From NCBI RefSeq assembly GCF_004014875.1, contig NZ_CP034929.1, positions 1 through 64,000 of the forward strand: a stretch of 64,000 nucleotides of DNA, read 5' to 3'. Shown one piece after another: positions 19,082-28,408 of the stretch. The notes under the pieces were generated by a model. It saw only the letters and a list, made by a program, of their open reading frames with translations, was not told where the DNA came from and made no database searches. A program made the translations under genes and the position numbers. Source of the DNA: Nocardioides yefusunii. Lineage in GTDB: Bacteria; Actinomycetota; Actinomycetes; Propionibacteriales; Nocardioidaceae. The first letter of the stretch is position 1. Every line of letters starts with the position of its first letter.

Positions 19082-20863
19082 TCAGTCGTCCTCGTCCTCG
19101 TCATCGGGGGAGGGGCTCTGCGAACCGCTGGGGGATCCGCTGGGAGAACCACTCGGCGAACCACTCGGCGAACCGCTGGGGGATCCGCTCGGCGACGGCT
19201 TCTCGGGCGGCTCGTAGGTGGAGACGAACAGGGTCACCAGCGTGCCCTGACGCTCAGGACGCGAGGTCGGGGACTGTCGGATGACGGTTCCCTTCTTCTC
19301 CTTGGTGTCCGCCCACGGCACGACGTCGACGGAGAACCCTGCCGACTCCGCCATCCGGGTCGCGGCCGCCTGGTCCAGGCCCACCACGTCGGGGACGGTC
19401 GTGGGACCGGTGGAGACGAAGATCGTCACGACGGTGCCCTCGGCGACCGACTTGAACGCGGACGGCTCGGTGCGGACCACTTCGTCCTTGGGGTCGTCGG
19501 ACTTCTCGACCTTCACCTTGACCTCGAGGTTGAGGTTGCCCAGCTTCTCGCTGGCCTCGTCCTTCGCGACACCGGTCAGGTTGGGGACCTCGACCTCCGG
19601 CGGACCGGTGGAGATGACGAAGTCGACGCGGGTGCCGGGCGCGATGTAGCCGCCCGAAGGGTCCTGGCTGATGACCTTGCCCTTGGGGACGTCGTCGGAG
19701 GTGCCGTAGGTGATGTTGCCGACCACCAGATCGGCCTTCCCGATCTCGGTGCGTGCCTCGTCGGCGGTCTTGGTGACCACCGAGGGGACCGCGACCTCCT
19801 CGGGGGCCGTGTCGAACATGCGCGGCAGCACGAACGCGCCGAGCACGAAGACCGCCATCACCAGCAGGCCCACGAAGATCGCGAGGCTGTTGCGGGCCTT
19901 GCGCTCCTCCACGTCGACGCGCGGCGTCGCGGCGGTCGGACGCGGCGTCACCGTGGTGCGCTCGGCCGAGGACGGCGGCTGCGGCACCGGCGCGCCCTGG
20001 ACGGGGTGGCCGGCGAGGTGACGCTCGATGTCCTGACGCATCGCGGCGGCGGACTGGTAGCGGTCCTCGACCCGCTTGGCGAGGGCCTTGAGGACGATCG
20101 TGTCGGCCTCCGGCGGGAGCGAGGGATCCACCTGGGTCGGCGGGACGACGGGCTCACGCACGTGCTGGTAGGCCACCGAGACCGGCGACTCACCGATGAA
20201 CGGCGGACGGCCCGTCAGGAGCTCGTAGAGCACGCAGCCGGTGGAGTAGACGTCGGAACGGGAGTCGACGGTCTCGCCGCGCGCCTGCTCGGGGGAGAGG
20301 TACTGGGCGGTGCCGACGACGGCCGAGGTCTGCGTCATCGTGTTCGCGGCGTCGGAGATGGCACGGGCGATGCCGAAGTCCATCACCTTCACGTCGCCGG
20401 CCGGGGTCAGCATGACGTTGCCCGGCTTGATGTCGCGGTGCACGATGCCGGCACGGTGGCTGTAGTCGAGCGCGGTCAGGATGCCGGAGACGATCTCCAT
20501 GGCCCGCTCGGGCAAGATCTTGCGGCCCTCGCGCAGGACGTCACGCAGGGTGCGCCCGGCGACGTACTCCATCACGATGTAGGGCTGCGCGACGCCGCCG
20601 TCGGCGTTGTCCACCCACTCCTCGCCGGTGTCGTAGACCGACACGATGGCGGGGTGGTTGAGGCTGGCCGAGGACTGCGCCTCACGCCGGAACCGGGCCT
20701 GGAACGTGGCGTCCGAGGCCAGGTCGGTCCGCAGACGCTTCACCGCGACCGTGCGGCCCAGCCGGGTGTCGACACCCTTGCGCACCTCGGCCATGCCGCC
20801 ACGACCGAGCAGCTCGGCGAGCTCGTAGCGTCCACCGACGGACGTCGGTTCGGGGGTGGTCAT
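19082..20863 (-). CDS. pknB: Serine/threonine protein kinase PknB with PASTA domains
   Basis: PknB controls growth and division by phosphorylation and senses peptidoglycan fragments through its outer PASTA repeats. The kinase domain covers about residues 12-275, with GRGGMAEV (P-loop), AVKRL (Lys), VHRDIKPGNV (catalytic loop) and DFGIA. One membrane helix lies near 330-350. Three PASTA units follow (VPSVVTKTADEA, VPNLTGVAKDEA, VPDVVGLDQAAA). The tail is a Pro-Ser-Gly-Ser repeat ending in Asp/Glu. The preferred ATG at 20863 overlaps the pknA stop; an in-frame GTG is one codon earlier at 20866. It is last in the fhaA-fhaB-pstP-ftsW-pbpA-pknA-pknB operon. Confidence 0.95.
   Translation of the reverse strand: MTTPEPTSVGGRYELAELLGRGGMAEVRKGVDTRLGRTVAVKRLRTDLASDATFQARFRREAQSSASLNHPAIVSVYDTGEEWVDNADGGVAQPYIVMEYVAGRTLRDVLREGRKILPERAMEIVSGILTALDYSHRAGIVHRDIKPGNVMLTPAGDVKVMDFGIARAISDAANTMTQTSAVVGTAQYLSPEQARGETVDSRSDVYSTGCVLYELLTGRPPFIGESPVSVAYQHVREPVVPPTQVDPSLPPEADTIVLKALAKRVEDRYQSAAAMRQDIERHLAGHPVQGAPVPQPPSSAERTTVTPRPTAATPRVDVEERKARNSLAIFVGLLVMAVFVLGAFVLPRMFDTAPEEVAVPSVVTKTADEARTEIGKADLVVGNITYGTSDDVPKGKVISQDPSGGYIAPGTRVDFVISTGPPEVEVPNLTGVAKDEASEKLGNLNLEVKVKVEKSDDPKDEVVRTEPSAFKSVAEGTVVTIFVSTGPTTVPDVVGLDQAAATRMAESAGFSVDVVPWADTKEKKGTVIRQSPTSRPERQGTLVTLFVSTYEPPEKPSPSGSPSGSPSGSPSGSPSGSPSGSQSPSPDDEDEDD
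19115..19200. repeat. 12-bp tandem repeat encoding GSPS units of PknB
   Basis: About six degenerate copies of a 12-bp unit (for example GGCGAACCACTC) encode the repeated Gly-Ser-Pro-Ser tail of PknB. Copy number may vary between strains. Confidence 0.75.
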
Positions 20864-22422
20864 CACTGGCCTCTCAGGACAGGCTCGGACACCGTCGGAT
20901 CAACCTCGTCCGTCGGGGCCTCGGTGGGCGTCGGGGTGGGCGTCGGCGTCGGCGTCGGAGTGGGCGTCGGCGTCGGAGTGGGCGTCGGCGTCGGCGTCGG
21001 CGTGGGCTCCGGGGTGGGCTCCGGGGTGGGTTCCGGTTCCGGTTCCGGAGCGGCACCCCAGAACGTCACCGTCACGCGGTCGCCGGTCTCGAGACGTCCG
21101 GACGGATCGACGCCGGTGACGCGCCCCTCCCGCTCGCTGCCCGGGTTGGTCTGCGGCTCACGGTCGACGCGCAGACCCAAGGAGCGCAGCTCGGAGTAGA
21201 CGTCCTCGACGTCGCGTCCCACGTACTGATCGGCGTCGACCCGGACCGTCTCGGGCTCGTCGTCGTCGACGTCGTCGGTGGGTGTCGCGCTCGGCGTCGG
21301 GGACTCGACCGGTTCGTCGGGCGTGTCCTTGCCTCCGCTGGCCAGGAACCAGGCGACCAGCGCGAGGACCACGACGAGGGCGGCCAGTCCACCCAGGACC
21401 CAGCCCATGACCGACTTCTTCTCCGGTTCCTCGGGCAACGGCACCGCACCGGTGGCCGCGCCGAGGACAGCCTGGGTGCCCGTCGTCGGGTCGTAGGCGG
21501 CGGGAGCGACTGCGGTGGGCGGTGCGATCACGGTGGTCTCGGGGGTGACGGGGAAGACCGGTGCGACCTGGGTCGGCATGCCCACCATCGCGGTGGCCGG
21601 GTTGCGCAACGCTGCGGCGAACTCGTCACCGGTGCGGTAACGCACCTCGGGGTTCTTCTCCAGGGCGCGCATCACCACGGCGGCCAGGTCGGCAGGGATC
21701 GTGTCGGGCAGCGGCGGCACCGGGTTGCGCAGGTGCGCGAGCGCGGTCGCGACGGCCGACTCGGCCTCGAACGGACGACGTCCGGCCAGGCACTCGTAGG
21801 TCACCACGCCCAGGGAGTAGACGTCGGAGGCGGACGTGGCCCGCTTGCCCTCGGCCTGCTCGGGGGAGAGGTACTGCGGGGTGCCCATCACCTGACCGGT
21901 CTCGGTGAGCGCGACCGCCTCGACGGCGCGTGCGATCCCGAAGTCGGTGACCTTGATCCGGCGCTCGGGGGTGACGAGCAGGTTGCCCGGCTTCACGTCA
22001 CGGTGCACGATCCCGGCACGGTGGGCCGCGCCCAGGGCGTCACCGACCTGGGCCATCAGGTCACGCACGACGGCGGGGTCCATCACGGCACCGGGACGGA
22101 TCAGGTTGTTCAGCGGCTGGCCCTCGACGAGCTCCATCACCAGGTAGGGACGGCGCACTCCCTGCAGGGGAGCGGACTCGCCGACGTCGTAGACCGCTGC
22201 GACCCCGGGGTGGGTCAGGGCCGCCGCGTGGCGTGCCTCGGCCTCGAAACGGGAGCGGAAGAGGGTGTCGTCAGCCAGTTCGGCCTTGAGGAGCTTGACC
22301 GCGACCTCGCGGCCCAGAGCGGTGTCGGTGGCGCGCCAGACCTCACCCATGCCGCCGGCGGCGATCCGGGTGCCCAGGAGGTACCTGTGGGCATCGTCCA
22401 CGTGGATGTCGAGTGCGTTCAT
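20863..22422 (-). CDS. pknA: Serine/threonine protein kinase PknA-like
   Basis: This is the second kinase of the division cluster. The 519-aa protein has a kinase domain at about 12-270 with AAGGMGEV, AVKLLKAEL, VHRDVKPGNLLV, DFGIARA and GTPQYLSPEQAEG. A long disordered linker, a membrane helix near 335-357 (VMGWVLGGLAALVVVLALVAW) and one PASTA-like unit (DADQYVGRDVEDVYSELRSLGL) follow. The outer tail is Pro-Glu and then Pro-Thr dipeptides. M. tuberculosis PknA has no PASTA unit, so this is a longer variant. Its start overlaps the pbpA stop by 4 nt. Confidence 0.92.
   Translation of the reverse strand: MNALDIHVDDAHRYLLGTRIAAGGMGEVWRATDTALGREVAVKLLKAELADDTLFRSRFEAEARHAAALTHPGVAAVYDVGESAPLQGVRRPYLVMELVEGQPLNNLIRPGAVMDPAVVRDLMAQVGDALGAAHRAGIVHRDVKPGNLLVTPERRIKVTDFGIARAVEAVALTETGQVMGTPQYLSPEQAEGKRATSASDVYSLGVVTYECLAGRRPFEAESAVATALAHLRNPVPPLPDTIPADLAAVVMRALEKNPEVRYRTGDEFAAALRNPATAMVGMPTQVAPVFPVTPETTVIAPPTAVAPAAYDPTTGTQAVLGAATGAVPLPEEPEKKSVMGWVLGGLAALVVVLALVAWFLASGGKDTPDEPVESPTPSATPTDDVDDDEPETVRVDADQYVGRDVEDVYSELRSLGLRVDREPQTNPGSEREGRVTGVDPSGRLETGDRVTVTFWGAAPEPEPEPTPEPTPEPTPTPTPTPTPTPTPTPTPTPTPTPTPTEAPTDEVDPTVSEPVLRGQ
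20929..21035. repeat. Simple tandem repeat encoding the PknA Pro-Thr tail
   Basis: Repeats of the GGCGTC/GGAGTG type encode alternating Pro-Thr, and GGTTCC/GGCTCC units encode Pro-Glu, in the PknA outer tail. Such a microsatellite is prone to length change. Confidence 0.75.
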
Positions 22423-23885
22423 CGGTTGATCACCGCTTCCATCACAGCTTTCGCGATCGGTCCGCCGAGCTTGCCGCCCGCGACCTCGCCGCGGTCGACG
22501 TCGGCGCTCTGGATCATCACCGCGACGGCGACCTCAGGGTCGTAGGCCGGCGCGTACGAGGTGAACCATGCGTACGGGGGGACGTGGTCGATTCCGGACT
22601 GGGCAGTGCCGGTCTTGCCGGCCACCTTCACACCCCTGATCGCGGCGGGGGAGGCAGTGCCGGAGTCGACGGTGGCGACGAGGAGGTCGGTGAGCTGCTT
22701 GGCGGTCTTGGCCGACGTCGCGCGGCTCAGTTCCTTCGGGTCGTTCTGGTCGAGCACGTTGAGCGAGGGGGTGGAGAGCTCGTCGACGAGGTAGGGCTTC
22801 ATGACGACGCCGTCGTTGGCGATGCCGGCCGCGACCATCGCCATCTGCAGCGGCGTCGCGGCGACCTCGAACTGGCCGATGCCGGTCTGGCCGGTCTCGG
22901 CGGGGTCGGTGTCGGCGGGGAAGTTGGACTCCACCTGGTCGAGATCGTCGAGGTAGACCTTGCCGAAGCCGAACTTCGTGGCCTGCTTGGCCATGTTCTT
23001 GCCACCGACCTCGACGGCCAGCTGCGCGAACGTGGTGTTGCAGGACTGCCCCATCGCCTGGGCGAAGGAGACCTTCTTCTTGCCGCAGGAACGGCCGCCG
23101 TTGTCGATCTCGCCGGTCTCACCCTTGGTGCCGGGCAGCTGGTAGGTGTCGCCACCGGGGACCTGCGAGGTCGAGCTGTAGCCCTCGTACTCCATCGCGG
23201 CCGCGGCAGTGACCAGCTTGAACGTCGAACCGGGCGGCAGACGCAGCTGTGTGGCCCGGTTGACGAGCGGCTGGGTGGGGTCGGCGTTGAGCTTGTCGTG
23301 GACCTTGTTGACGTTGTTGAGGTCGTGGTCGGCGAGCTTGTTGACGTCGTAGCTGGGCAGCGACACCATCGCCAGGACCTTGCCGGTCTTCGGCTCGATC
23401 GCGACCACGGCGCCCTGCACCTTGCCGGGCAGCGCGGAGAGACCGTCGTAGGCCGCCTTCTGCGCCGCCGCGTCAATGGTCAGTTCGACGTTGCCGCCCT
23501 TGGGGGAGCGGTTGGCGAGCATGTCGACGACGCGGTTCACGAAGAGGCGGGAGTCGTCACCGGAGAGCACCTCGGCCTGCGAACGCTCCAGACCCGTCGA
23601 GCCGTAGTAGTTGAAGCGGCCCGTGACGTGGGCGTACAGACGCGGCTGCGGGTACTCGCGCTGGAACTCGTAGCGGCTCTCGACCGGCACGGACTGCGCG
23701 ACCGGGTCGCGGCCCACCAGGATCGCGCCGCGTTCGCGGGAGAACTGCTCGTCGATGACGCGCTTGTTGTACTTCGACTCAGCCAGTTCGGGCGCGTCGA
23801 AGACCTGCAGCTTGGTCACGTTGGCCATCAGGGCCACGAACAGCAGCAGGCAGAAGACCGAGATCGTGCGGATCGGCTTGTTCAT
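22419..23885 (-). CDS. pbpA: Penicillin-binding protein 2 type transpeptidase PbpA
   Basis: PbpA cross-links peptidoglycan, probably together with the adjacent SEDS glycosyltransferase. The 488-aa class B protein has one N-terminal membrane anchor (ISVFCLLLFVALMANVTKL). The transpeptidase motifs are S220-T-F-K223, S281-C-N283 and K424-T-G. The start is ATG 23885. It overlaps the ftsW/rodA gene by 4 nt and pknA by 4 nt. That is tight coupling in the cluster that joins cell-wall synthesis to its kinases. Confidence 0.95.
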   Translation of the reverse strand: MNKPIRTISVFCLLLFVALMANVTKLQVFDAPELAESKYNKRVIDEQFSRERGAILVGRDPVAQSVPVESRYEFQREYPQPRLYAHVTGRFNYYGSTGLERSQAEVLSGDDSRLFVNRVVDMLANRSPKGGNVELTIDAAAQKAAYDGLSALPGKVQGAVVAIEPKTGKVLAMVSLPSYDVNKLADHDLNNVNKVHDKLNADPTQPLVNRATQLRLPPGSTFKLVTAAAAMEYEGYSSTSQVPGGDTYQLPGTKGETGEIDNGGRSCGKKKVSFAQAMGQSCNTTFAQLAVEVGGKNMAKQATKFGFGKVYLDDLDQVESNFPADTDPAETGQTGIGQFEVAATPLQMAMVAAGIANDGVVMKPYLVDELSTPSLNVLDQNDPKELSRATSAKTAKQLTDLLVATVDSGTASPAAIRGVKVAGKTGTAQSGIDHVPPYAWFTSYAPAYDPEVAVAVMIQSADVDRGEVAGGKLGGPIAKAVMEAVINR

Positions 23886-25306
23886 CGCAGACGCACCACC
23901 TGGGTGGACTCGGAGTCGTCGGGGGCGGCGTGCGGCGTCAGGTCCGGCGGGGGCTTGCGGGCGTGGTCGGAGACCCGCGCCAGCAACGCCACGATGATCC
24001 AGTTCGCGATCAACGACGAACCACCGTAGGAGAGGAACGGGGTGGTGAGACCGGTCAGCGGGATCAGGCCGGTGACGCCACCGATGACGACGAAGACCTG
24101 CAGCGCGATGACCGCACCCAGACCCGTCGCCAGGAGCTTGCCGAAGCCGTCACGACAGATCAGCGCGGTGCGCAGGGCACGCTCCACGATCAGGCCGTAG
24201 CAGAGCAGCAGCGCCATGACGGCGGTCAGGCCGAGCTCCTCGCCGATCGCGGCGATGATGAAGTCGGACTCGACGACGGGGATCAGCCACGGCTTGCCCT
24301 CACCGAAACCACGGCCCATCAGGCCGCCCCACGCCATGCCGAACATCGAGTCGACGAGCTGACCTGAACCGGGCAGGGACTGGTAGTAGTCCATCGGGTC
24401 GCGCCAGATCCGCACACGGTTCTGGACGTGCCCGAAGAATGTGTACGCAGCCGTCGCACCGACGACGAAGAGGATGCCGCCGACGACGAGCCACCCCGAC
24501 CGTTCGGTGGAGACGTAGAGCAGCACCAGGAACAGGCCGAAGAAGAGCAGCGCCGAACCGAGGTCCTTCTGGACGCCCAGGATGCCGATGCAGACCAGCC
24601 ACATCGCCAGGATCGGCCCCAGGTCGCGTCCACGGGGAAGGTCGACGAACAGCACCCGACGTCCGGCCAGGGCCAACGCGTCGCGGTGCTGGACCAGGTA
24701 GCCGGCGAAGGTGATGACGAGCAGCACCTTCGCGATCTCGCCGGGCTGGAACGTCATCCCGCCGATCTTGATCCAGATGTTGGCGCCGAGCGTCGAGTGG
24801 CCGATGCCGGGGACCATCGGGAGCAGCAGCAGCACCAACGCAGCCAGGGCCGACGTGTAGGTGAAGCGTTGCAGCAGCCGGTGGTCGCGTACGACGACCA
24901 TCGTGGCCACGAACAGGCCCACGCCGAGCGTCATCCACACCAACTGTTGCTGTGCGAGGCCGCCGTCGAAGCGGCCACGCGCCAGGTCGATGCGGTGGAT
25001 CACCGCCAACCCCAACCCGTTCAACGCCGCCACCAGAGGCAGCAGGACCGGGTCGGCGTAGGGCGCGGTGAAGCGCAACGTCACGTGGCACACCAGCACC
25101 AGCGCAGAGAGCCAGCCGCCGTAGGTCAGGATGTCGACAGGGATCTCACCCTGCACACCCAGCCCGACCGCGGCGTAGGCACCGATGCCGACCGCGAGCG
25201 CGATCAGCAGCAGGAACAGTTCCGCGCCACGACGGCTGCGGTGGACGAAACCCATCAGGACACCCGGCTGTGCGGGGTCCCCGGTCTTGCGAAGAGCCAC
25301 ACTCAC
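23882..25306 (-). CDS. rodA: FtsW/RodA/SpoVE family SEDS glycosyltransferase
   Basis: SEDS proteins polymerise peptidoglycan glycan strands from lipid II. The 474-aa protein has about ten to twelve membrane helices. It contains the family motif GLIPLTGLTTPFLSYGGSSL near the C-terminus and the loop with GFGEGKPWLIPVVESDFI. In this pkn/pbpA/pstP context the gene is usually named rodA (or ftsW in some genomes). The start is GTG 25306; ATG codons lie further inside. It overlaps pbpA by 4 nt. Confidence 0.92.
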   Translation of the reverse strand: MSVALRKTGDPAQPGVLMGFVHRSRRGAELFLLLIALAVGIGAYAAVGLGVQGEIPVDILTYGGWLSALVLVCHVTLRFTAPYADPVLLPLVAALNGLGLAVIHRIDLARGRFDGGLAQQQLVWMTLGVGLFVATMVVVRDHRLLQRFTYTSALAALVLLLLPMVPGIGHSTLGANIWIKIGGMTFQPGEIAKVLLVITFAGYLVQHRDALALAGRRVLFVDLPRGRDLGPILAMWLVCIGILGVQKDLGSALLFFGLFLVLLYVSTERSGWLVVGGILFVVGATAAYTFFGHVQNRVRIWRDPMDYYQSLPGSGQLVDSMFGMAWGGLMGRGFGEGKPWLIPVVESDFIIAAIGEELGLTAVMALLLCYGLIVERALRTALICRDGFGKLLATGLGAVIALQVFVVIGGVTGLIPLTGLTTPFLSYGGSSLIANWIIVALLARVSDHARKPPPDLTPHAAPDDSESTQVVRLR

Positions 25307-25307
25307 G

Positions 25308-26690
25308 TCACTGCACCCGCTTCGTACCCAGGTTGTCGACGGTGTCGCGCGCTGTCGTCAGATCCTTGGCGGTGATGCCGTCACGGACCAGGTCGGCGTC
25401 GTACTGGGCCAGGTCCGTGACGAGGACGTTGGACGTCTCGTACGGCTGGGACAGTTCGATGCCGGGGAGGCTGGCGTCGACGCCACGGAAGATCGTCACG
25501 GCACCCTCGTGCTCACCGACGTAGAACTGCTTCTGGCTCCACGACCACGCAGCGACGCCGGCCACCCACACCAGACCCAGCAGGGCCACGGTGATGAAGA
25601 TGCGCTTCAACCAGTCGAAACGACGCGGCTCGCGCGGGGCGTACCGGACCAGTTCCTCGTCGAGCGGAGCGGACGGGGCCGCAGCAGTGCCGGCCGAGGC
25701 GGCGGGAGCAGCAGGAGCCGCGACGGCCGCGACCCGGGCCGAGGTGTTGGCCTCGGGCAGACGCGGCTGGTCGGCGGCAGCGCCCACCAGCAGCGGCGAC
25801 AGGTTGGGGTCACGGGTCGCATCGGGTGCGATGACGTCGGCGACCACACAGGTCACGTTGTCACTGGAGCCGGCCTCGAGGGAGGACTGCACCAGCTCGA
25901 CCGCGGCGAAGTCAGGGGTGCCCTCGGCCAGCAGGACCGTCAGGGCGGTGTCGTCGAGGACGCCGCAGGCGCCGTCGGAGCACAACAGGAGGCGGTCGCC
26001 GACCCGCAGCGGGACGCTGAACAGGTCGGGTTCGGGGTCACGGACCCCGTCGACGGCCTTCAGGATCAGGTTGCGGTGCGGGTGCACCCGGGCCTCGGCC
26101 TCGGTGATGCGACCTTCGTCGACGAGCGACTGCACGAACGTGTGGTCGTGGGTCAGCTGGGTCAGGACGCCGTCGCGCAGCAGGTAGGCGCGCGAGTCAC
26201 CGACGTGACCCAGGTGGATGCTGCCGCCGTCGAAGAGCGCGACCGTCGCGGTGGTCGAGGTGCCCGAGAGGGACTCGTCCTGCTCGGCCAGCTCACCGAT
26301 CATGTCGGTGGCCCGCTGGATCGCACCCGCGACCCGCTCCAGACCGTCGGCTGCGCCGGGCTCGTCGAGACGACGCAACGCACGCACCGCCGTCGAGGAG
26401 GCGATGTCGCCGCGAGCAGCGCCACCGACGCCGTCGCAGACGACGAGGAGGTGCTCGCCGGCGTAGCCGGAGTCCTGGTTGTCCTTGCGGACCCGACCGA
26501 CGTCGGACAACGCCGACCAGTCCAGACGCAGGTCGTGGGCGACCACGTCGTCGGGGAGCGAAGCCGTGCGCGGCGCCGGGACGATCGGGCGCATCACGGT
26601 CGGCTCGGCCTCGACGTGCGTCGGGGACCCGGGGTCGGTGGAGGGCTGGATCGTGGGCCGGTCGTCGCTCCGGTCGTCGTTCTGCGTCAC
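25308..26690 (-). CDS. pstP: PP2C-type serine/threonine phosphatase PstP
   Basis: PstP removes phosphates from PknA, PknB and their targets. The 460-aa protein has the PP2C metal motifs RKDNQDSGY, VVCDGVGG, GHVGDSRAYLL and SSDNVTCVV. An Ala/Pro-rich linker, a single membrane helix near 357-377 and an outer C-terminal domain of about 80 residues follow. The N-terminal 50 residues are disordered, and a start at a later Met (MRPIVPAP) is possible. It sits 1 bp from the SEDS gene and 4 bp from the FHA gene. Confidence 0.94.
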   Translation of the reverse strand: MTQNDDRSDDRPTIQPSTDPGSPTHVEAEPTVMRPIVPAPRTASLPDDVVAHDLRLDWSALSDVGRVRKDNQDSGYAGEHLLVVCDGVGGAARGDIASSTAVRALRRLDEPGAADGLERVAGAIQRATDMIGELAEQDESLSGTSTTATVALFDGGSIHLGHVGDSRAYLLRDGVLTQLTHDHTFVQSLVDEGRITEAEARVHPHRNLILKAVDGVRDPEPDLFSVPLRVGDRLLLCSDGACGVLDDTALTVLLAEGTPDFAAVELVQSSLEAGSSDNVTCVVADVIAPDATRDPNLSPLLVGAAADQPRLPEANTSARVAAVAAPAAPAASAGTAAAPSAPLDEELVRYAPREPRRFDWLKRIFITVALLGLVWVAGVAAWSWSQKQFYVGEHEGAVTIFRGVDASLPGIELSQPYETSNVLVTDLAQYDADLVRDGITAKDLTTARDTVDNLGTKRVQ

Positions 26691-26694
26691 CGGG

Positions 26695-27162
26695 TCACTT
26701 CCTCAACTCGAGGACGGTCTTGCCCACGCGCACCTGCATGCCGGAGTTCGCGGCGAGCGGTTCGGTCAGGCGCGTCGGCCCGACGTAGGTGCCGTTGGTG
26801 GAACCGAGGTCCTCGACGTACCAGGCGTCACCCGAGGACGCGATGCGGGCGTGGCGGGTGGAGACGTAGTCGTCGTCGAGACGGATCGCGGCGTCACTGC
26901 CACGACCGATCAGGACCGGTGCGGAGTTCAGTTCGGCACGAGCGCCGACGTTGCTGCCCTCCACCACGACGACGTGGGTGGGCATGCCGCGGCGTCGGGC
27001 CGGGGGCTTGGGTGAGCGCGGTGTGCGACGGCCGGTGGGGGCCGTCTGCGGGATCCGGGCGCCGAACATGTCGGAGCGGACCACCGAGACCGCCGACAGG
27101 ACGAAGATCCACAGCACCGCCAGGTAGGCGAACTTGATCAGGAACAGGGTGATCTCGGACAT
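26695..27162 (-). CDS. fhaB: FHA domain protein FhaB (FipA)
   Basis: FHA domains bind phosphothreonine on kinase targets; FhaB links PknA/B signalling to division proteins. The 155-aa protein has an N-terminal membrane helix (ITLFLIKFAYLAVLWIFVLSA), a basic Pro-rich linker and a C-terminal FHA domain. That domain contains LIGRGSDAAIRLDD, the phosphopeptide-binding STRHARI and GSTNGTYV. The ATG at 27162 is 5 bp downstream of the fhaA stop. Confidence 0.93.
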   Translation of the reverse strand: MSEITLFLIKFAYLAVLWIFVLSAVSVVRSDMFGARIPQTAPTGRRTPRSPKPPARRRGMPTHVVVVEGSNVGARAELNSAPVLIGRGSDAAIRLDDDYVSTRHARIASSGDAWYVEDLGSTNGTYVGPTRLTEPLAANSGMQVRVGKTVLELRK

Positions 27163-27167
27163 CGACG

Positions 27168-27884
27168 TCAGCTCCGTTCCGGCTCGATGTGCACGACGAT
27201 GTCGGTGTTGCCGATCCGGACGACGGTGCCCTCGCGCAGTGCGGCGCGGGTCATGGAGTGACCGTTGACCGTCATGCCGTTGGTGGAGCCGAGGTCGGTG
27301 GCGACCACCTGGACGGTGCCGTCGGGGTGGGTGGAGATCTCGAACTCGACGTGCTTGCGGCTCACGCCGGGGTCGTTGATCCGGATGTCGGCCTCCGAAC
27401 CGCGACCGATCACCAGACCGGGAGCGAGGAGCGGGTGCCGGGTGCCGTTGATCTCCAGGACCGCGTCGGGCGTGCGGAGTCGCTGGCGCGCCGGCGGCTG
27501 TGGGCCGGTGACCGAGGCCTTCGCGGCGGAGAGGATGCGGAAACGACCGGTGGTGAGGTCGTCGGCGCGGTCGAACGCGATCGAGACGTCGCCGGGGAAG
27601 ACGTATCCCTGCGCGGCGGCGTGCTCCTCGAGCTGCTCGGCCAGGTCACGGGCCATCGCGTCGTCGTACTGGGCCAGACGCTCGAAGTCGGCTGCGGAGA
27701 GCTCGACCCGGAAGTCGTTGGGGACCAGACGACGGTCGCGGCTGAGGATCTGGGAGTTGTTGTCGACCTCGCGCTGGAGCGCGGCGGAGAGCTCCACCGG
27801 CTGCACTGCGCTGCGGAAGGCGCGGGCGAAGACGCCGGAGACAAGGTCCTCCAGGCGCTGCTCGAAACGCTGCAGGGCTCCCAC
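27168..27884 (-). CDS. fhaA: FhaA: DUF3662 plus FHA domain protein
   Basis: FhaA is a PknB substrate that regulates peptidoglycan synthesis. The 238-aa protein has the N-terminal DUF3662 domain (RFEQRLEDLVSGVFARAF and beyond, about 1-130). A basic linker and a C-terminal FHA domain with VIGRGSEADIRI, SRKHVEFEI and GSTNGMTVNG follow. I chose GTG 27884 because GGAGGAGG stands 6-12 bp upstream and it gives the conserved DUF3662 start; longer frames lack support. It is first in the pkn operon. Confidence 0.93.
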   Translation of the reverse strand: MGALQRFEQRLEDLVSGVFARAFRSAVQPVELSAALQREVDNNSQILSRDRRLVPNDFRVELSAADFERLAQYDDAMARDLAEQLEEHAAAQGYVFPGDVSIAFDRADDLTTGRFRILSAAKASVTGPQPPARQRLRTPDAVLEINGTRHPLLAPGLVIGRGSEADIRINDPGVSRKHVEFEISTHPDGTVQVVATDLGSTNGMTVNGHSMTRAALREGTVVRIGNTDIVVHIEPERS

Positions 27885-28227
27885 GACCCACCTCCTCCAT
27901 GTTGGTTCCTGAGCACCGCCGGGCGGCGCTGTCGGCATACGCGCGAGGGCGTACGTGCAGTGAGACCACACACGTGGCCTGCCGTGATCGTATCCGCGCA
28001 GCCTTGCCGCCACGTGTTCCCACGACGAGCAAGTGGACGAACCTACCGGTTCGCACCCGGTGGTCCGGACGACGTCGTGTCGCGCGAGGTGGCGTACGGA
28101 CGCTGCTCGACGGTGCGCTCCACTGTGCGTTCAGGCGTGATTTCAGGCGTGGAACGGCTGCGAGAGGGCCACAACTGCGCCCCGGTTTGGGCGTATCGCT
28201 CCCGGTGGGATACGTTTCTCTCATCAA
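27885..28227. promoter_or_regulatory. Non-coding region with the expected fhaA operon promoter
   Basis: These 343 bp separate divergent fhaA and tRNA-Leu. A direct repeat TTCAGGCGTG occurs at 28130 and 28142. The promoters of the pkn operon (leftward) and of tRNA-Leu (rightward) must lie here, but I cannot name convincing -35/-10 pairs. No gene is seen. Confidence 0.4.
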
Positions 28228-28312
28228 GCGCGAGTGGCGGAATAGGCAGACGCGCACGGTTCAGGTCCGTGTGCCCGAAAGGGCGTGGGGGTTCAACTCC
28301 CCCCTCGCGCAC
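28228..28312 (+). tRNA. tRNA-Leu (CAG)
   Basis: An 85-nt class II tRNA: acceptor GCGCGAG pairs with CTCGCGC, the anticodon loop TTCAGGT carries CAG, a long variable arm follows (TGCCCGAAAGGGCG) and the T-arm is GGGGGTTCAACTCCCCC. It marks the left border of the accessory island. Confidence 0.96.
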
Positions 28313-28320
28313 GCTTGATC

Positions 28321-28350
28321 AGAAGCCCCGGTCATCAGACCGGGGCTTCT
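28321..28350 (+). terminator. Terminator after tRNA-Leu
   Basis: A 13-bp perfect stem (AGAAGCCCCGGTC and complement) with a 4-nt loop lies 8 bp after the tRNA end. Confidence 0.8.
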
Positions 28351-28408
28351 GTCATTTCCGGTGGACAGGATGGCGAATAACGCGCGAAGTGATTCTCTTG
28401 GTCGTTGA

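Noticed and set aside
22413..24029. Long plus-strand open frame opposite pbpA and the SEDS gene
   Set aside because: Shadow of pbpA/rodA, whose catalytic motifs are unambiguous.
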